From: Cohnella panacarvi Gsoil 349
GTDB taxonomy: Bacteria; Bacillota; Bacilli; Paenibacillales; Paenibacillaceae
Assembly (NCBI RefSeq): GCF_000515335.1
Contig: NZ_KI911563.1
Coordinates: forward strand, 779,598 to 843,597
DNA length: 64,000 nt
Direction: 5' to 3'
This document shows, piece by piece, positions 42,632 through 50,790 of the stretch (its first letter is position 1; each line of letters opens with the position of its first letter). The position numbers were made by a program, and so were the translations under genes. Below the pieces are notes generated by a model. The model made no database searches, was not told the DNA's origin, and saw only the letters and a list, made by a program, of their open reading frames with translations.

Positions 42632-43362
42632 GTCGTCGCCCCTTTGCTTTCCAGCTTATAGCCGATACCCCACACCGTCTTGATCCAAATCGGATCGGAG
42701 GGATTCGGTTCCAGCTTCTCTCGTAGCCTGCGAACGTGAACCGTCACGGTGGAAGCGTCCCCTTCATAAGCCATATCCCATACGGCGTTCAGCAGTTGGT
42801 TGCGCGAGAACACTTTCCCGGGATACGTAGCCATCAGATGCAGCAAATCGAATTCCTTGACGGTCAGTTCAATCTCCCTGTCTTGCACGACGACTCTGCG
42901 TTCATCGACGTGAATGGTCAGCCCGTCGAAGCCGAGATGCGTAGACCTGTCTTCCGCGCTCGGTTCGCGGGGTAACGCGGCGGACGGTGAGCCGATGCCG
43001 CTTCTTCTAAGTATGTTACGCACTCTTAGCACGAGCTCCCGCGGGCTGAAAGGCTTCGTCATGTAATCGTCCGCGCCCATCGTCAAGCCTAGCAGACGGT
43101 CCGCTTCTTCGCCGCGCGCCGTCAGCATAATGATCGGCGTATCCTTCGTCCGGCGCACTTCGTCGCACACCTGCAAGCCGTCCCGTCTCGGCATCATGTA
43201 ATCCAATACCAGCAAATCCGGTGCGTGCTCCCGCCACAGCGAGAGCGCTTCCTCGCCGTCGGCAGCCGCCCAGACCTCGTAACCTTCACGCTCCAGGTAG
43301 CGTTTGCATACGTCCGTAATATTGCGTTCGTCATCCGCAACGACGATCCGGGCAGCCGCCAT
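42628..43362 (-). CDS. OmpR-family response regulator of the Met-rich lipoprotein operon
   Basis: The 244-residue protein has a receiver domain ([19 protein letters not shown]; phosphoacceptor Asp in [24 protein letters not shown]) and a winged helix ([50 protein letters not shown] cores). AGGAGG lies six bases before the ATG. It follows the MXKDX-repeat lipoprotein gene by 14 bases and overlaps the kinase gene by four, so all are expected on one transcript. By analogy with E. coli HprSR (YedVW), which controls msrPQ under oxidative chlorine stress, it may respond to methionine oxidation. Confidence 0.92.
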   Translation of the reverse strand: MAAARIVVADDERNITDVCKRYLEREGYEVWAAADGEEALSLWREHAPDLLVLDYMMPRRDGLQVCDEVRRTKDTPIIMLTARGEEADRLLGLTMGADDYMTKPFSPRELVLRVRNILRRSGIGSPSAALPREPSAEDRSTHLGFDGLTIHVDERRVVVQDREIELTVKEFDLLHLMATYPGKVFSRNQLLNAVWDMAYEGDASTVTVHVRRLREKLEPNPSDPIWIKTVWGIGYKLESKGATT

Positions 43363-43376
43363 CGTGCTCCTCCTAA

Positions 43377-43769
43377 CTACATGTCGTCCTTCGTCATGTC
43401 GTCCTTCATCATGTCGTCCTTCATCATGTCGTCCTTCGTCATGTCGTCCTTCATCATGTCGTCCTTCATCATGTCGTCCTTCGTCATGTCGTCCTTCGTC
43501 ATGCCGTCCTTCATCATGTCGTCCTTCATCATGTCGTCCTTCATCATGTCGTCTTTCGTCATGTCGTCTTTCGTCATGTCGTCCTTCGTCATGTCGTCCT
43601 TCGTCATGTCGTCCTTCGTCATGTCGTCGCTCTTCATATCCGAGTCGGACATGCCGGCGCTAGCGGGCGCCTTGTCGTTCATGTTGCCGTTATTGCCGTT
43701 GTCCCCGCAGGCGCTTAACGCAAGCGACAATCCTGCGATCAGCGCGGCCATCCACAATCTCTTCTTCAT
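43377..43769 (-). CDS. Methionine-rich pentapeptide (MXKDX) repeat lipoprotein
   Basis: The 130-residue protein starts [21 protein letters not shown], a lipoprotein signal with the Cys at residue 21. After a short Asn/Ser spacer it consists of 16 complete pentapeptides DDMTK or DDMMK (one reads DGMTK) and a final DDM. About 27 of the 110 mature residues are Met. It fits the 'pentapeptide MXKDX repeat protein' class (TIGR02953). It has no Cys besides the lipidation site, no catalytic motif and little chance of a globular fold. It leads the operon with a two-component system and an MsrQ-MsrP-like fusion, which suggests a sacrificial pool of oxidisable Met on the membrane surface, or metal binding. 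Confidence 0.85.
   Translation of the reverse strand: MKKRLWMAALIAGLSLALSACGDNGNNGNMNDKAPASAGMSDSDMKSDDMTKDDMTKDDMTKDDMTKDDMTKDDMMKDDMMKDDMMKDGMTKDDMTKDDMMKDDMMKDDMTKDDMMKDDMMKDDMTKDDM
43380..43628 (-). repeat. 15-bp coding minisatellite of the MXKDX lipoprotein gene
   Basis: Sixteen tandem 15-bp units (plus strand ATGTCGTCCTTCGTC or ...TTCATC) and one partial unit fill the 3' two thirds of the gene. Units differ by only a few bases, mostly the ACG/ATG choice that gives Thr or Met, and one C-to-T and one T-to-C change. Such near-identical units are prone to slip without breaking the frame. Confidence 0.95.
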
Positions 43770-43902
43770 TCTCCCTTTTCCCCTTCCATGATCGGTTTCC
43801 TTGCGGAACACTCTCATAGCTTAAGGGAAAGAACTAACCGATTCGCAACGAATGTATTGCCATTGTATAAGATAATTCTTACGAAAGCCTTACATCCGCA
43901 GC

Positions 43903-44805
43903 CTATCTGTGCAACGCGTAGCGATTCGCTATGCTGAGGCTGCGCACGAGACGCACCTCGTCTTCAGTCAGCTCCGGCACGTCCGCAGCCGCTAGATTAA
44001 GGATCAACTGCTCGCGGGAGCTAGCTCCAGGAACGGTTGCCGCGACCGCGGGATGGCTAAGCGAGTATCGAATGGCCAACTGCGTCAAGCTTCGCCCGTC
44101 ATTCGTCAGCGGCTCCAACCTCACCCGCAACCGAACAAGCTCTTCCAGCTCATAATCCGGCACGCCCTTATCCGGTTCCCGGTTCGCCGCAAGCGCTCCG
44201 CTGGAGAGCGGTCCGCGCGCGATAACGCTGATGCCGGACTCCCGTAACAGCGGCAGTACGTCTTCCTCGGCGCGGCGATCGACGATACTATAAGGATTCA
44301 TGACGCTTACGATGCCTGAACGCGCGACGTATTCGCGAATGACGTTCGGGCGAATCGACGAGATGCCGTACGCGCGAATTACGCCTTCCTTCTTCAACTG
44401 CTCGAACGCTTCGATCGTTTCCTCGATCGGATCGTCGAGCGTACCGCCGTGCAGTTGGTAAAGGTCGATATAGTCCGTGCCGAGCCGGCGCAAACTCTCT
44501 TGAACGGCGCTCAAGATATACGCCTTGGACGGGTCCCACGACCACCCGCTCCGTCCGGGTACACGCCGGTTGCCGACCTTGGTCGCCAGCACGACGCGAT
44601 CGCGCCGCCCCCGGATCGCTTTGCCGACCAATTCCTCATTGCGACCCGCGTCGTACAAGTCCGCCGTATCGAGCAGATTAACGCCGCGGTCGAGCGCCTC
44701 GTGTAGGATGCCGATCGCCATCCGCTCTTCCGTACCGAGCGACATGCAGCCGAGTCCGATTTCTCCGACGAGCAGCTCGGAGCCGCCTATTCGATTCATT
44801 TTCAA
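43903..44805 (-). CDS. Aldo/keto reductase
   Basis: The protein (about 300 residues) is a (beta/alpha)8 NADPH-dependent oxidoreductase. The catalytic tetrad is seen: Asp in NLLDTADLYDAGRNEELVG (DTAD and Tyr), Lys in VLATKVGNR and His in YQLHGGT. The NADPH-binding tail includes VPGASSREQL. The start is uncertain: TTG at 44805 (AAGGAG 11 bases upstream) and ATG at 44799 fit homologues better than GTG at 44817, which overlaps the ribosome site. Related proteins act on aldehydes and sugars; the natural substrate is unknown. It is divergent from the DUF3231 gene. Confidence 0.9.
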   Translation of the reverse strand: MKMNRIGGSELLVGEIGLGCMSLGTEERMAIGILHEALDRGVNLLDTADLYDAGRNEELVGKAIRGRRDRVVLATKVGNRRVPGRSGWSWDPSKAYILSAVQESLRRLGTDYIDLYQLHGGTLDDPIEETIEAFEQLKKEGVIRAYGISSIRPNVIREYVARSGIVSVMNPYSIVDRRAEEDVLPLLRESGISVIARGPLSSGALAANREPDKGVPDYELEELVRLRVRLEPLTNDGRSLTQLAIRYSLSHPAVAATVPGASSREQLILNLAAADVPELTEDEVRLVRSLSIANRYALHR

Positions 44806-44969
44806 TTCGGGATACACTCCTTATGCGACAGGCATTCCTGTTTGTTTCTTCCATTATACTACTCTCCGCTTGCATGCCTAGCGAACATTCCCGTCTGTCC
44901 AAGACAACCGCATATTGTTGGAAGTTCAGGAGATGATACCCTAATAACAATTCTGCGGGAGTGATCGTT

Positions 44970-45521
44970 ATGGTCAATATCTTCGAAGCGGCAGTCGAAT
45001 CGATTAAATCGTTAACCGACGACAAAGATCCGAAACCGTTGCACGTCGGAGAAGTGATGAGTTGCTGGGTGTACTTGGCCGGGCTGGAGCTTGCCCATAC
45101 GACCGTTCAATCCGGTATCAGTATGACGACCGACTCCGAGCTCCTAGCGCTGTTAGAGGAGGACTTGGCGCTCGGGACAAGTCAACGAAACCGTCTGCGC
45201 GCATTCATGCTGCAAGAGGGTATAACCCTTCCGGAATCGTCCGAGGACCTGCCCCGATCGGATCCTAACGCCGTCCCGCTTGGCGCCCGAATGCCGGACG
45301 GCGTGCTCGCCAACGAGCTCGTTCTGAAGATTGCCAGCCTCATCCTTCAGGCAGCAGGTTCCGCGATCGACTCCTTACGAACGGACGTCGCGCTTCTGTT
45401 CATTCAATTCCAAGCCGAGAAGCTCATGTTCGCAGCCAAACTGAAGACAGCGATGCAGAAGCGCGGCTGGCTCAACGTTCCGCCAGCGTTCGTTCCCCCG
45501 GGTGCGCCGACGAGGGAGTGA
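44970..45521 (+). CDS. DUF3231 family protein
   Basis: The 183-residue protein matches the DUF3231 pattern (PF11553): LHVGEVMSCWVYLAGLELAHTTVQSGI near the start, a central LRAFMLQEGITLPE, and VLANELVLKIASLILQAAGSAIDSLRTDVALLFIQFQAEKLMFAAKL toward the end (cores HVGEVMSCW and GITLPE). The family has four-helix bundles with conserved His/Glu residues, possibly ferritin-like; some are made during sporulation. No function is established. ATG at 44970 follows GGGAG at eight bases. Many family members have two such units; this is a single-unit version. Confidence 0.85.
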   Translation: MVNIFEAAVESIKSLTDDKDPKPLHVGEVMSCWVYLAGLELAHTTVQSGISMTTDSELLALLEEDLALGTSQRNRLRAFMLQEGITLPESSEDLPRSDPNAVPLGARMPDGVLANELVLKIASLILQAAGSAIDSLRTDVALLFIQFQAEKLMFAAKLKTAMQKRGWLNVPPAFVPPGAPTRE

Positions 45522-45534
45522 ATTTATACGGCAA

Positions 45535-45562
45535 AAAGGGACTGCCCGCGAGCAGTCCCTTT
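45535..45562. terminator. Bidirectional terminator between DUF3231 and the SLH protein
   Basis: AAAGGGACTGC and GCAGTCCCTTT form a perfect 11-bp stem with A/T runs on either side, between two convergent genes. Confidence 0.88.
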
Positions 45563-45572
45563 CTTATGGCGA

Positions 45573-48302
45573 TTACTTGGAAATTTCGACGACGACGCCT
45601 CTAAGCAAATACAACGTTATGGCGTCTCCATCTCTCAGAGAATTCAAAGTCAACGTTGTCGCGCCCTGATGCACGTACACTTGCGGGGAAATCGCGAAAT
45701 CGTTTTTGTCCGTTACCGTTTTCCTTTTCACGTAAATTTTCGTGCTGGATTCGATTTTCCAGAAGGTCCGGCTCACGGCGGCGGCGACTTCGATGATTCC
45801 GCGATCGTTCTCGTCTTTAACGATTTCGACCAAATCTCCGGTTTGAATGGCCGCCAAACCTCCGATAGGCGTATTATCGCGCTTTACGGTCGCATTGGCG
45901 CCGACTGTCTTCGTGATCGTTTCGCCGGAGCGGGTCAGCACCGTAATGGTGCCCGCGGCTGCGTCTACCGCCGATACTTTACCCAACGTGACGGAAACCG
46001 TGCGAATCGCGCTAATCGTATCGCCTTGCAGCGTCGCGTTCACGACAGATCCTGCCGTTATCGAGGATAGGCTTACGTCTACGCCGTTCTCGTTCTTAAT
46101 CGTTACGTCGGAGCTTAGCGTCCGATCCTCGACCGAAGATGAGCCCGGAAGCTTCACTCTCAGCTTTCTCGCTCCGCTGTCGACGGATATCACCTCGAAT
46201 TGGACGCTCTTATGCACGTACATGGCGATGACTTGATCCTGAGTCGCGTTCATGAGTACCGTAATCCGATCCCCGACTTTCACGTCCGCGAACGTTTCTC
46301 CGTTCTTGCCGTAGATTTCCACGGCCGGGTATTGATAGGATAACGTCACCGAGCTGCCCGCGGTCACGCCTTCGAGCGTCAGCCTTAGCGTCTTGCTCGT
46401 CGTGTTGTTCTCGGTTACGACGCCGGTATACTTCGAGAAAATAGAAATATAAACGATGTTCTCGCCGTTATAGCCGATCGTCAATCTCGTGCCCGCCGTC
46501 GAAATGTAGGAGTTAGCGGCCGTTAGCGTCCACTTCGTTCCGTTCAGATCGATTCTCGTATTGTCGGTTACGTTCTTCGTTATTTGTTTGCCGCTCGGAT
46601 CTTTGAACGTCAAGGCTTTGATCGTCGGGTCGTATTTAACGACGGCTGCTCCCAGCACCGATTCAACGGAACGGTTCGTCACCGATATTTCCGTGACCTT
46701 GCCATTGTTGTCCAGCGTCATCGTGACCGTATCGCCCTTGATGAGGTCGTCGACCGTCGCGTCGTTGAAACCGGTTATTCTCACAGCGGGTGCATCCGCC
46801 AAATATTTGACTTCAAGCTTTCCGTCGACTTTATATACGATCGTCTTGCCCGTCTTATCGATCGACTCGAGCGCTCCGCTAACCGAGGTGACCGGCTTCT
46901 CGACACGCGTCACGACGATGCTCGATACGCTGCCGTTCTTGACTTCGTAAGCGATCGTGTCTCCGACAAGCAGCTGATCGAACGCCAAGTTCGTCGTTCC
47001 GTTCAGCTTGATCGGCGCGTTCGCCGCGACGGGGAACGTCTCCGCCTTGCCGGCGGAGTCCGACACGGACAACGTTAACGTCTGCGGACTCCATCCGGAA
47101 ACCGTTCCCGTGCCCGACTTATTGACGATCGACTGCTTGACCGCTACCGCGATGACTTTGTCATCCGCCCGTATCGTAAGCTTGACGTCGACGTTCAATG
47201 GCAATTCCGCCAAGTTGATCGTTTGTCCGGCCGCGTCCGTAATCGCCGGCGGACGGCCCGCGTCGTAATAATATTCCTTATACTCGTCGCCGATCAGCAA
47301 AGTAAACTTGTATTTGCCGGCCGTCACGAGCGTCAGCTTGCCTTCGACCGTCTTCACTTGCGGATTCTCGTCCGTCATCTCGACGTATCCGACTTTGCCG
47401 TCGGCGCCCGTAATAAGAATCGCTTTGCCGTAAAGTCTTAATGCTGCCAGCGTGATCGGCTTATTATCGTCCTTGCGGTAGTATACCGTGCTGTCCGAGA
47501 TCGAAAAATCTTTCGTCGTGCCGTCGGCAAGCAGCGCCGTCAAATGATCCGACGTCATGTTGAGGAGGATGCCTTCGACTTGTCCGTTGTAGGCTACCGA
47601 GACTTGCGATTCCGCTAAGCTGAATAACGTTGCGGCCATTGCGCGGGTCAATTGATCGGCAGGTTTGAATTCCGTCACCGTCTGGCCTTTGACCGTCGAC
47701 GTCACTCCGCTTACCAATCCGCTGTCTACCGCGACCTTGACATAAGCTTTAAGATTCGCGTCGATCTTCGCATCGTCGGCGAAATCGGTCGCCTGCTCGG
47801 CGATCGCCGCCGCATCGGCTTCTTTGCCGATCGAGCGAACGAGCAATCTCGCCATCCATTCGCGCGTCGCCGGACTTCCGCCCCAGCTTTTGCCCGGCTC
47901 GGACTTGGCCAGCGCGGTCTCCTCGCCGATGAGAATGAGCTTCTTCTGAAGCGCTAGATTTATGTACTTCGTGTAGTCGGCCTTAACGCTCAGCGCCGCA
48001 GGAATGACCGCGGCAGCGGACGCATCGGCCTCGCCCACGATTCCCATGAAGCGGAGCGCGATGATGATCGCTTCTTGGCGGCTAACCGGATTGTTCGGAT
48101 AAAACTTGCCGTTGCTTCCTACCAATAGATTCTGCATCGCCAGCTTGGCGATATGCTTCTCCGCCCAATGCCCCGCGACGACGTCGCTGAACGGCGTTGC
48201 CGCGGCGCTTGCCGTCTGCGTCGTCCAAGAGGCTCCCGACCACACGACGGAAGCGACTACGATACTGGAAATCCATTTTTTAACGTTCGGATTGTTCCCC
48301 AA
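45573..48302 (-). CDS. SLH-domain cell-surface protein with repeated beta-rich modules
   Basis: The 909-residue protein has a signal peptide, two or three S-layer homology domains in the first 230 residues (PFSDVVAGHWAEKHIAKLAMQNLLVGSNGKFYPNNPVSRQEAIIIALRF, cores GHWAEK and PVSRQEA; a third near FKPADQLTRAMAATLF), and then about 650 residues of recurring modules of about 70-80 residues. Each module has the pattern GD.I...V..G.V..I.V followed by a V.G.L..I turn (e.g. LLVGDTIAYEVKNGSVSSIVV and LIKGDTVTMTLDNNGKVTEISV). No catalytic motif is visible. SLH domains bind pyruvylated cell-wall polymer, so the modules form a surface coat or adhesive stalk. Start: TTG at 48302. It follows the amidase gene by 55 bases. 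Confidence 0.9.
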   Translation of the reverse strand: MGNNPNVKKWISSIVVASVVWSGASWTTQTASAAATPFSDVVAGHWAEKHIAKLAMQNLLVGSNGKFYPNNPVSRQEAIIIALRFMGIVGEADASAAAVIPAALSVKADYTKYINLALQKKLILIGEETALAKSEPGKSWGGSPATREWMARLLVRSIGKEADAAAIAEQATDFADDAKIDANLKAYVKVAVDSGLVSGVTSTVKGQTVTEFKPADQLTRAMAATLFSLAESQVSVAYNGQVEGILLNMTSDHLTALLADGTTKDFSISDSTVYYRKDDNKPITLAALRLYGKAILITGADGKVGYVEMTDENPQVKTVEGKLTLVTAGKYKFTLLIGDEYKEYYYDAGRPPAITDAAGQTINLAELPLNVDVKLTIRADDKVIAVAVKQSIVNKSGTGTVSGWSPQTLTLSVSDSAGKAETFPVAANAPIKLNGTTNLAFDQLLVGDTIAYEVKNGSVSSIVVTRVEKPVTSVSGALESIDKTGKTIVYKVDGKLEVKYLADAPAVRITGFNDATVDDLIKGDTVTMTLDNNGKVTEISVTNRSVESVLGAAVVKYDPTIKALTFKDPSGKQITKNVTDNTRIDLNGTKWTLTAANSYISTAGTRLTIGYNGENIVYISIFSKYTGVVTENNTTSKTLRLTLEGVTAGSSVTLSYQYPAVEIYGKNGETFADVKVGDRITVLMNATQDQVIAMYVHKSVQFEVISVDSGARKLRVKLPGSSSVEDRTLSSDVTIKNENGVDVSLSSITAGSVVNATLQGDTISAIRTVSVTLGKVSAVDAAAGTITVLTRSGETITKTVGANATVKRDNTPIGGLAAIQTGDLVEIVKDENDRGIIEVAAAVSRTFWKIESSTKIYVKRKTVTDKNDFAISPQVYVHQGATTLTLNSLRDGDAITLYLLRGVVVEISK

Positions 48303-48330
48303 CAGTATCCTCTCCCTTTATACAAGCATG

Positions 48331-48351
48331 CCGGCCCCCATCGAGGGCCGG
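48331..48351 (-). other. Intercistronic hairpin between the amidase and SLH genes
   Basis: CCGGCCC-TCGATGG-GGGCCGG style inverted repeat (7-bp arms) on the minus strand in the 55-base gap. There is no T-tract toward the SLH gene, so partial termination or message stabilisation is more likely than full termination. Confidence 0.5.
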
Positions 48352-48357
48352 TCAACT

Positions 48358-49980
48358 TCAACTTAATTGCAAGTATTGCTTGATGCCTTTGGCGATCGCT
48401 TCGGCGACCCGGTTCAAGAACTCTTCCTTCCACATCTGAGGCTCGTCGATCTTGCTGGATAAGTAACCGATCTCGAGCAGTGCGGCAGGCATCGTCGTCT
48501 CGCGGGTCACATGCAGGTTTTTGCTGCGCACGCCGTTATCCTTCAAGCCGGTAGCCGGCGCGAGAGCGGCATGCATCGTTTGCGCGAACGCCAAGCTCTC
48601 CTCTCGGGTATAGTACGTCTCCGTACCGTTCGTCGAGGCGGTGTAGCTGTTCGCGTGGACGGACAGGAACAGATCCGCATTGGCGTCTTTCGCGATCAGA
48701 ACGCGATCTTCGAGCTTGGGATACGAATCGTCCCACCTTGTGAGCACCAGCTTGATCCGCTCGTCCGCGGCGAGAATCTGCTGAACCTTAAGCGTTAGAG
48801 CGAGATTATACTCCTTCTCCCATTTGCCGTTAAGGCTTAATGCTCCGGGATCTTTGCCGCCATGGCCCGCATCAAGAACGACGGTGAACGTCGACTTGTC
48901 GGGCGTCGGCTTCTTCAATGAGATGAGCAAATCTCCGAGGAACGCATCATGCTGAATCTCGTGCGGCCATGGTTGGTTCAAATCCAGAACGAGACGGATC
49001 GTCGACGGAGCGCTCGAATATTGCGAGTATCGCACTTTCTGCAGCGCTTCGTGGCCGGTTACTTGGAACTCGCCGGTCTTTCCGAGGGCCGGATCCGTCG
49101 GCAGCGCAGGGTAGAACGTGTCCGCGAACGCGACGTTAGGGAAATCGACGACTAGTCGATCCGGGTTCGTCAACGTTGACACTTTAGGCTCGAGCTTTCC
49201 GCTGTACTTCAGACGGATTTGGTCGGACTCGTAACTGATTTGGTAAAGCGTTCCCGCAACGTTCTGCGGCGTTTCGCCTCCCGGCGTCGTCGCTCCCTCG
49301 CCTTCTGGCGTCGTGCCCGGGTTAGTACCCGGGGAAGTCGTACCGCCATCTGTTGGCGTCGTACCCGGAGTCGTCGTTCCGCCGTCGCTAGGCGTCGTAC
49401 CCGGCGTAGCGTCCGGATTCGTCGCTTCGCCGTCGCTAGGCGTCGTACCCGGCGATGAACCGGTACCGCCGCCCGTCTCCGAACCGGAAGCGTTTCCAGG
49501 CGGAACGGCCTCAACCCCTTCCGAACCGTTACCGGTGTTCGGAGCTTCCTTCGTATACAGGAACACCGACTTCGTCGCGTTGTCCCAGAACACGTCGATT
49601 CCGACCGAGTCGCTAACAAAACGCAATGGAATGAGAACGCTATTAGATTCCATGGTCGGGGGCATGTCCATTTTTTTCGATTTCCCGTCGACGTTAGCCG
49701 TCTTCTGGTCAACCTGCATGACAATCTTCGTCTTGCCTCCCGATACCGTTACTTGTTTGTTTTTTTTCTCGTAATCGACTTTGTACCCTAAGCTCTCCGT
49801 CACGATCCGCACGGGCACCATCACGAAATTGTTCATGATCTTCGGCGCCACCGGAGGTTGCAGCACTTTGCCGTCCAGAATGAGCTTGGGCGTTACCGTT
49901 GCCTTCTCGGCATAAGCCATACCGGCGCTAAGGAATAGCATGACGGTGACGACGAACAACAAGGGCAACCACTTCTTCAT
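48358..49980 (-). CDS. N-acetylmuramoyl-L-alanine amidase with stalk and AMIN domains
   Basis: The 540-residue secreted protein has a signal peptide (ending MAYAE), a copper-amine-oxidase-like stalk domain (VPVRIVTESLGYKVDYE; LIPLRFVSDSVGIDVFWD cores), a Pro/Gly/Thr linker of PGTTPSDGG-like repeats (about residues 150-245), an AMIN domain (VDFPNVAF; VRYSQYSSAPSTIRLVLDL) and a C-terminal Amidase_3 domain. Zinc ligands and catalytic residues are seen: His in LDAGHGGKDPGA, Glu in KEYNLAL, His in SVHANS and Glu in ALLEIGYLS. It cleaves the amide bond between MurNAc and the peptide stem. The linked SLH gene suggests a cell-surface remodelling unit. Confidence 0.94.
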   Translation of the reverse strand: MKKWLPLLFVVTVMLFLSAGMAYAEKATVTPKLILDGKVLQPPVAPKIMNNFVMVPVRIVTESLGYKVDYEKKNKQVTVSGGKTKIVMQVDQKTANVDGKSKKMDMPPTMESNSVLIPLRFVSDSVGIDVFWDNATKSVFLYTKEAPNTGNGSEGVEAVPPGNASGSETGGGTGSSPGTTPSDGEATNPDATPGTTPSDGGTTTPGTTPTDGGTTSPGTNPGTTPEGEGATTPGGETPQNVAGTLYQISYESDQIRLKYSGKLEPKVSTLTNPDRLVVDFPNVAFADTFYPALPTDPALGKTGEFQVTGHEALQKVRYSQYSSAPSTIRLVLDLNQPWPHEIQHDAFLGDLLISLKKPTPDKSTFTVVLDAGHGGKDPGALSLNGKWEKEYNLALTLKVQQILAADERIKLVLTRWDDSYPKLEDRVLIAKDANADLFLSVHANSYTASTNGTETYYTREESLAFAQTMHAALAPATGLKDNGVRSKNLHVTRETTMPAALLEIGYLSSKIDEPQMWKEEFLNRVAEAIAKGIKQYLQLS

Positions 49981-50103
49981 GCTTCACCTCGATGTAAATA
50001 GATTTGCGGAATGATCGACCTTAACGACTAACGACTGCCTATCGATTGTCCACGCAAAATTAGACGAGATTCCCTATGAAAAGTTGCGTAAGAAAGGAAA
50101 AAA

Positions 50104-50146
50104 AGACCCTTTGTCCCGAATTCTGCCGAACCAGGGACAAAAGGCC
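50104..50146 (-). terminator. Terminator after leuD
   Basis: AGGCCTTTTGTCCC pairs with GGGACAAAGGGTCT on the minus strand, followed by TTTTTTT, 26 bases after the leuD stop codon. Confidence 0.88.
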
Positions 50147-50172
50147 TATTTAAATAGACATGATTCGTAGAT

Positions 50173-50775
50173 TCAAGCGATAACCGAAGCTGCGCGTTTA
50201 GCCTCGTAAGCGGAAATCGCGGCTTCGTGCTTCAGCGTTAAGCCGATATCGTCCAAGCCTTGCAGCAGGAACTGGCGGCGATGCTCGTCGAGGTCGAACG
50301 CGATGCTCAGGCCGTTGCCGTCCGTGATCGTTTTGTTCTCCAGATCGACGTTCAGCTTGTAGCCTTCGTTCGCTTCCGTGCGCTTGAACAGGTCGTCGAC
50401 TTGCTCTTCGCTCAGCTTGATCGGCAGAATGCCGTTCTTGAAGCAGTTGTTGTAGAAAATGTCGGCGAACGACGGCGCGATGACGCAACGGAAGCCGTAA
50501 TCCAGGATCGCCCACGGCGCGTGCTCGCGGGACGAGCCGCAGCCGAAGTTGGCGCGGGACAGCAGCACTTCCGCACCTTGGTAGCGCGGTTTGTTCAGGT
50601 TGAACTCCGGAATGACGTTGCCTTGCTCATCCCATCTCCATTCGAAGAACAGGAATTGGCCGAAGCCGCTTCTTTCGATTCTTTTGAGGAATTGCTTAGG
50701 AATAATCGCGTCGGTATCTACGTTAACGCGGTCGACCGGTGCGACCAGACCGTTCAGTTGTTTAAATGGTTGCAT
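50173..50775 (-). CDS. leuD: 3-isopropylmalate dehydratase small subunit
   Basis: The 200-residue protein starts [31 protein letters not shown] and has [15 protein letters not shown], the swivelling-domain substrate loop of the aconitase superfamily, plus [14 protein letters not shown]. Together with LeuC it isomerises 2-isopropylmalate to 3-isopropylmalate in leucine synthesis. It follows leuC by 15 bases with a good GGAGAG site, so they form an operon. Length (about 200 residues) is normal for the family. The other leu genes are not in the window. Confidence 0.96.
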   Translation of the reverse strand: MQPFKQLNGLVAPVDRVNVDTDAIIPKQFLKRIERSGFGQFLFFEWRWDEQGNVIPEFNLNKPRYQGAEVLLSRANFGCGSSREHAPWAILDYGFRCVIAPSFADIFYNNCFKNGILPIKLSEEQVDDLFKRTEANEGYKLNVDLENKTITDGNGLSIAFDLDEHRRQFLLQGLDDIGLTLKHEAAISAYEAKRAASVIA

Positions 50776-50790
50776 GTGTATCGCTCTCCT

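Noticed and set aside
43225..43791. Plus-strand frames of MSSF/CRPSS repeats across the MXKDX gene
   Set aside because: They are the reverse reading of the 15-bp minisatellite; the minus-strand frame has the signal peptide, lipobox and ribosome site.
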